From NCBI RefSeq assembly GCF_037137055.1, contig NZ_JBBBNY010000002.1:186001-250000 (forward strand): a stretch of 64,000 nt of DNA. Reading direction: 5' to 3'. The translations under genes and the position numbers were made by a program. This DNA comes from Frateuria_A yonginensis. GTDB lineage: Bacteria > Pseudomonadota > Gammaproteobacteria > Xanthomonadales > Rhodanobacteraceae. Each line of letters opens with the position of its first letter. The first letter of the stretch is position 1. This document shows positions 62,325-64,000 of this stretch, in pieces. Below the pieces are notes generated by a model. The model saw only the letters and a program-made list of their open reading frames with translations, was not told the DNA's origin and did not search any database.

Positions 62325-64000
62325 ATGAAAATGCCGAAGTTGAAATTCAAGATCCCCTCCCTCACCGTGCGCGGCCGCCTGCGGCTGGTGCTCGGCATGC
62401 TGATGCTGATGCTGGTGGGTGGTGCCGTGATCGGCATCGGCTCCATGCAGCTGCAGAACGAGGGCATGCGCACGATGTACCAGGACGAGCTGGTGCCGGC
62501 GCAGACCGCCCAGCGCATGCGCGCGACGTCGCTGATGCAGTTCATCGTGCTGGGCGAGGCCGCCCGGCTGGTCAAGCAGCCGACGCAGCTGCAGCAGAAG
62601 ATGGGCGAGTACGCGGAGCTGGAGAAGAACTTCCTGGCCCTGAAGAAGGACTTCGACGCCGCGCCCAAGAGCGAGGTGGTGGCGGCGCAGTACAAGAAGT
62701 ACCTGGCCGACGAGGACGACTACGTCAGTGGCCTGAAGGACATGACCGATGCGCTCAACCAGCATGACGAAGCCGCCGACGACGTGCTCGACATGCAGGT
62801 GCGGCCGCTGATGATGATGCGGCTGGAAGTGCTGGACAAGCTGGTGAACATGCAGCGGGCCGAGGCGCTGCAGGCGTACCAGGCGCAGGTGTCCCGCTTC
62901 AAGCTGATCCGCGCGGTCAGCATCGCGGCGCTCGCCGCGGGGCTGCTGCTCGCCGCCTGGATGGCGCTGTCGCTCAGCCGCTCGATCCTGGGCACGCTCA
63001 CCTACGCCGGCCGCGTCGCCCGCGAGATCGCGCAGGGCAAGCTCGGCCACGCGATCAAGGTCAAGCGCAACGACGAGCTCGGCCAGCTGCTGGATGCGTT
63101 CCGCAGCATGGACGAGCGTCTCTCGGCCATCGTCGGCGAGGTGCGCCACGGTTCCGGCGCGGTGAGCACCGCCGCGCAGCAGATCGCGCGCGGCAACGAC
63201 GACCTGTCGCAGCGTACGCAGGAGCAGGCCTCCAGCCTGGAGGAAACCGCCTCCTCGATGGAACAGATGACCTCCACGGTCAAGCAGAACGCCGAGAACG
63301 CCAGTCACGCCAACCAGCTGGCCCGCGGCGCCCGCGAACAGGCCGAGCGTGGCGGCGAGGTGGCGGCACAGGCGGTGATCGCGATGAAGGAGATCAACGC
63401 CTCCAGCCGCAAGATCTCCGACATCGTCAGCCTGATCGACGAGATCGCCTTCCAGACCAACCTGCTGTCGCTCAACGCGGCGGTCGAGGCGGCGCGTGCC
63501 GGCGAGCAGGGCCGCGGTTTCGCGGTGGTCGCCACCGAGGTGCGCAACCTGGCCCAGCGCTCGGCCGGTGCCGCCAAGGAGATCAAGGCGCTGATCAACG
63601 ACAGCGCCGAGAAGGTCAAGGCAGGCTCCGAGCTCGTGGACCAGTCCGGCAAGGCGCTGGCCGAGATCGTGGACAGCGTGAAGAAGGTCACCGACATCGT
63701 GGCCGAGATCGCCGCGGCCAGCCAGGAGCAGTCCGCCGGCATCGACCAGGTGAACCATGCGGTGTCGCAGATGGACGAGATGACCCAGCAGAACGCCGCC
63801 CTGGTCGAGGAGGCCGCCGCCGCTGCGCGTGCCATGCAGGAGCAGGCCGGCGAGCTGGCCCGCCAGGTCGCGTTCTTCCGCCTCGAGGGCGATGCCGCGC
63901 AGGCCGCGCCACTGGCGCCGCGCGCCAGCAACGTGGTGGCCGAGGCCGAGGCGGTGTTCGCCGCCGTGCGCAACACGCCGCCGGCGCGCACCGTGCGCAT
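62325..64000 (+). CDS. Transmembrane methyl-accepting chemotaxis protein (3' end cut by window)
   Basis: 558 residues visible. First membrane segment about residues 21-43, then a periplasmic helical domain of the four-helix-bundle type (about 44-190, many Met/Gln/Lys), a second membrane segment about 192-214 and a HAMP domain to about 265. The signalling domain has methylation-region heptads (TQEQASSLEETASSMEQMTS) and the tip DEIAFQTNLLSLNAAVEAAR. This is a Tar/Tsr-class layout. No ligand can be deduced. The C-terminal tail with any NWETF-type tether lies outside the window. Confidence 0.94.
   Translation, partial: MKMPKLKFKIPSLTVRGRLRLVLGMLMLMLVGGAVIGIGSMQLQNEGMRTMYQDELVPAQTAQRMRATSLMQFIVLGEAARLVKQPTQLQQKMGEYAELEKNFLALKKDFDAAPKSEVVAAQYKKYLADEDDYVSGLKDMTDALNQHDEAADDVLDMQVRPLMMMRLEVLDKLVNMQRAEALQAYQAQVSRFKLIRAVSIAALAAGLLLAAWMALSLSRSILGTLTYAGRVAREIAQGKLGHAIKVKRNDELGQLLDAFRSMDERLSAIVGEVRHGSGAVSTAAQQIARGNDDLSQRTQEQASSLEETASSMEQMTSTVKQNAENASHANQLARGAREQAERGGEVAAQAVIAMKEINASSRKISDIVSLIDEIAFQTNLLSLNAAVEAARAGEQGRGFAVVATEVRNLAQRSAGAAKEIKALINDSAEKVKAGSELVDQSGKALAEIVDSVKKVTDIVAEIAAASQEQSAGIDQVNHAVSQMDEMTQQNAALVEEAAAAARAMQEQAGELARQVAFFRLEGDAAQAAPLAPRASNVVAEAEAVFAAVRNTPPARTVR

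Noticed and set aside
59469..63758. Open frame of 1429 codons on the minus strand, antisense to the second cheA, cheW and receptor genes
   Set aside because: High-GC antisense shadow. The opposite strand encodes complete, motif-bearing chemotaxis proteins, and the antisense product is His/Arg/Gln/Val-rich with no domain.

Overview
The window is a high-GC gammaproteobacterial chromosome segment, most like the Xanthomonadales and probably Rhodanobacteraceae (Rhodanobacter/Dyella/Frateuria-like). That placement is inferred from protein similarity, the ftsY/rsmD/coaD housekeeping block and a FleQ-sigma54-FliA type polar flagellar cluster; no rRNA or other phylogenetic marker is present. No tRNA, rRNA, CRISPR array, insertion sequence or prophage was seen.

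Layout. (1) 1-4.8 kb: housekeeping genes, ftsY-asmA-like-mutY leftward and rsmD-coaD-lipoprotein rightward. (2) 4.8-8.8 kb: ferredoxin, gamma-glutamyltransferase, an MBL-fold hydrolase and a TMEM43-like membrane protein. (3) 8.8-13.1 kb, leftward: a cytoplasmic chemoreceptor coupled to flgA, then flgM, flgN and a degenerate EAL-HDOD regulator. (4) 13.2-24.9 kb, rightward: cheV and flgBCDEFGHIJKL (rod, hook, rings, hook-filament junction). (5) 25-29.5 kb: fliC, fliD, fliS, a fliT-like gene and an atypical PilZ gene. (6) 29.8-31.2 kb: fleQ, the master activator. (7) 31.4-46.1 kb: fliEFGHIJK and fliLMNOPQR-flhBA (basal body, C-ring, export gate). (8) 46.3-54.8 kb: flhF-flhG-fliA-cheY-cheZ-cheA-motC-motD-cheW-like. 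(9) 54.8-57.1 kb, leftward: a sulfur/cytochrome module (TsdB-like and TsdA-like cytochromes and a membrane-tethered DsrE protein). (10) 57.3-58.7 kb, leftward: a second fliK and an flhB C-terminal paralogue. (11) 58.9-64 kb, rightward: a second chemosensory cluster (STAS, cheY, cheA, cheW, receptor) running off the window.

Regulation can be read from the DNA. Four sites fit the sigma54 -24/-12 pattern exactly in spacing, ahead of flgB, fliE, fliK and fliL. Seven strong sites and one weaker site fit FliA (sigma28), TCAAG/TAAAG-N11-GCCGAT, ahead of flgM, the soluble receptor, cheV, fliC, fliK2, the STAS operon, the late cheW and possibly fliL. This is the expected three-tier cascade: FleQ + sigma54 for the basal body and hook, then FliA, held by FlgM until hook completion, for filament, chemotaxis and accessory genes.

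The unusual items are the TsdAB/DsrE module embedded in flagellar genes, a REP-like inverted pair lying exactly between two divergent FliA promoters, a heptanucleotide repeat inside the start region of fliO with a second copy before flhF, three FliM-like repeats inside CheA, a FlgI with a long pre-signal extension, and the FliK2-FlhX pair. I did not find a wholly unfamiliar multi-gene system; the sulfur module and the regulatory repeats are the best candidates for follow-up.
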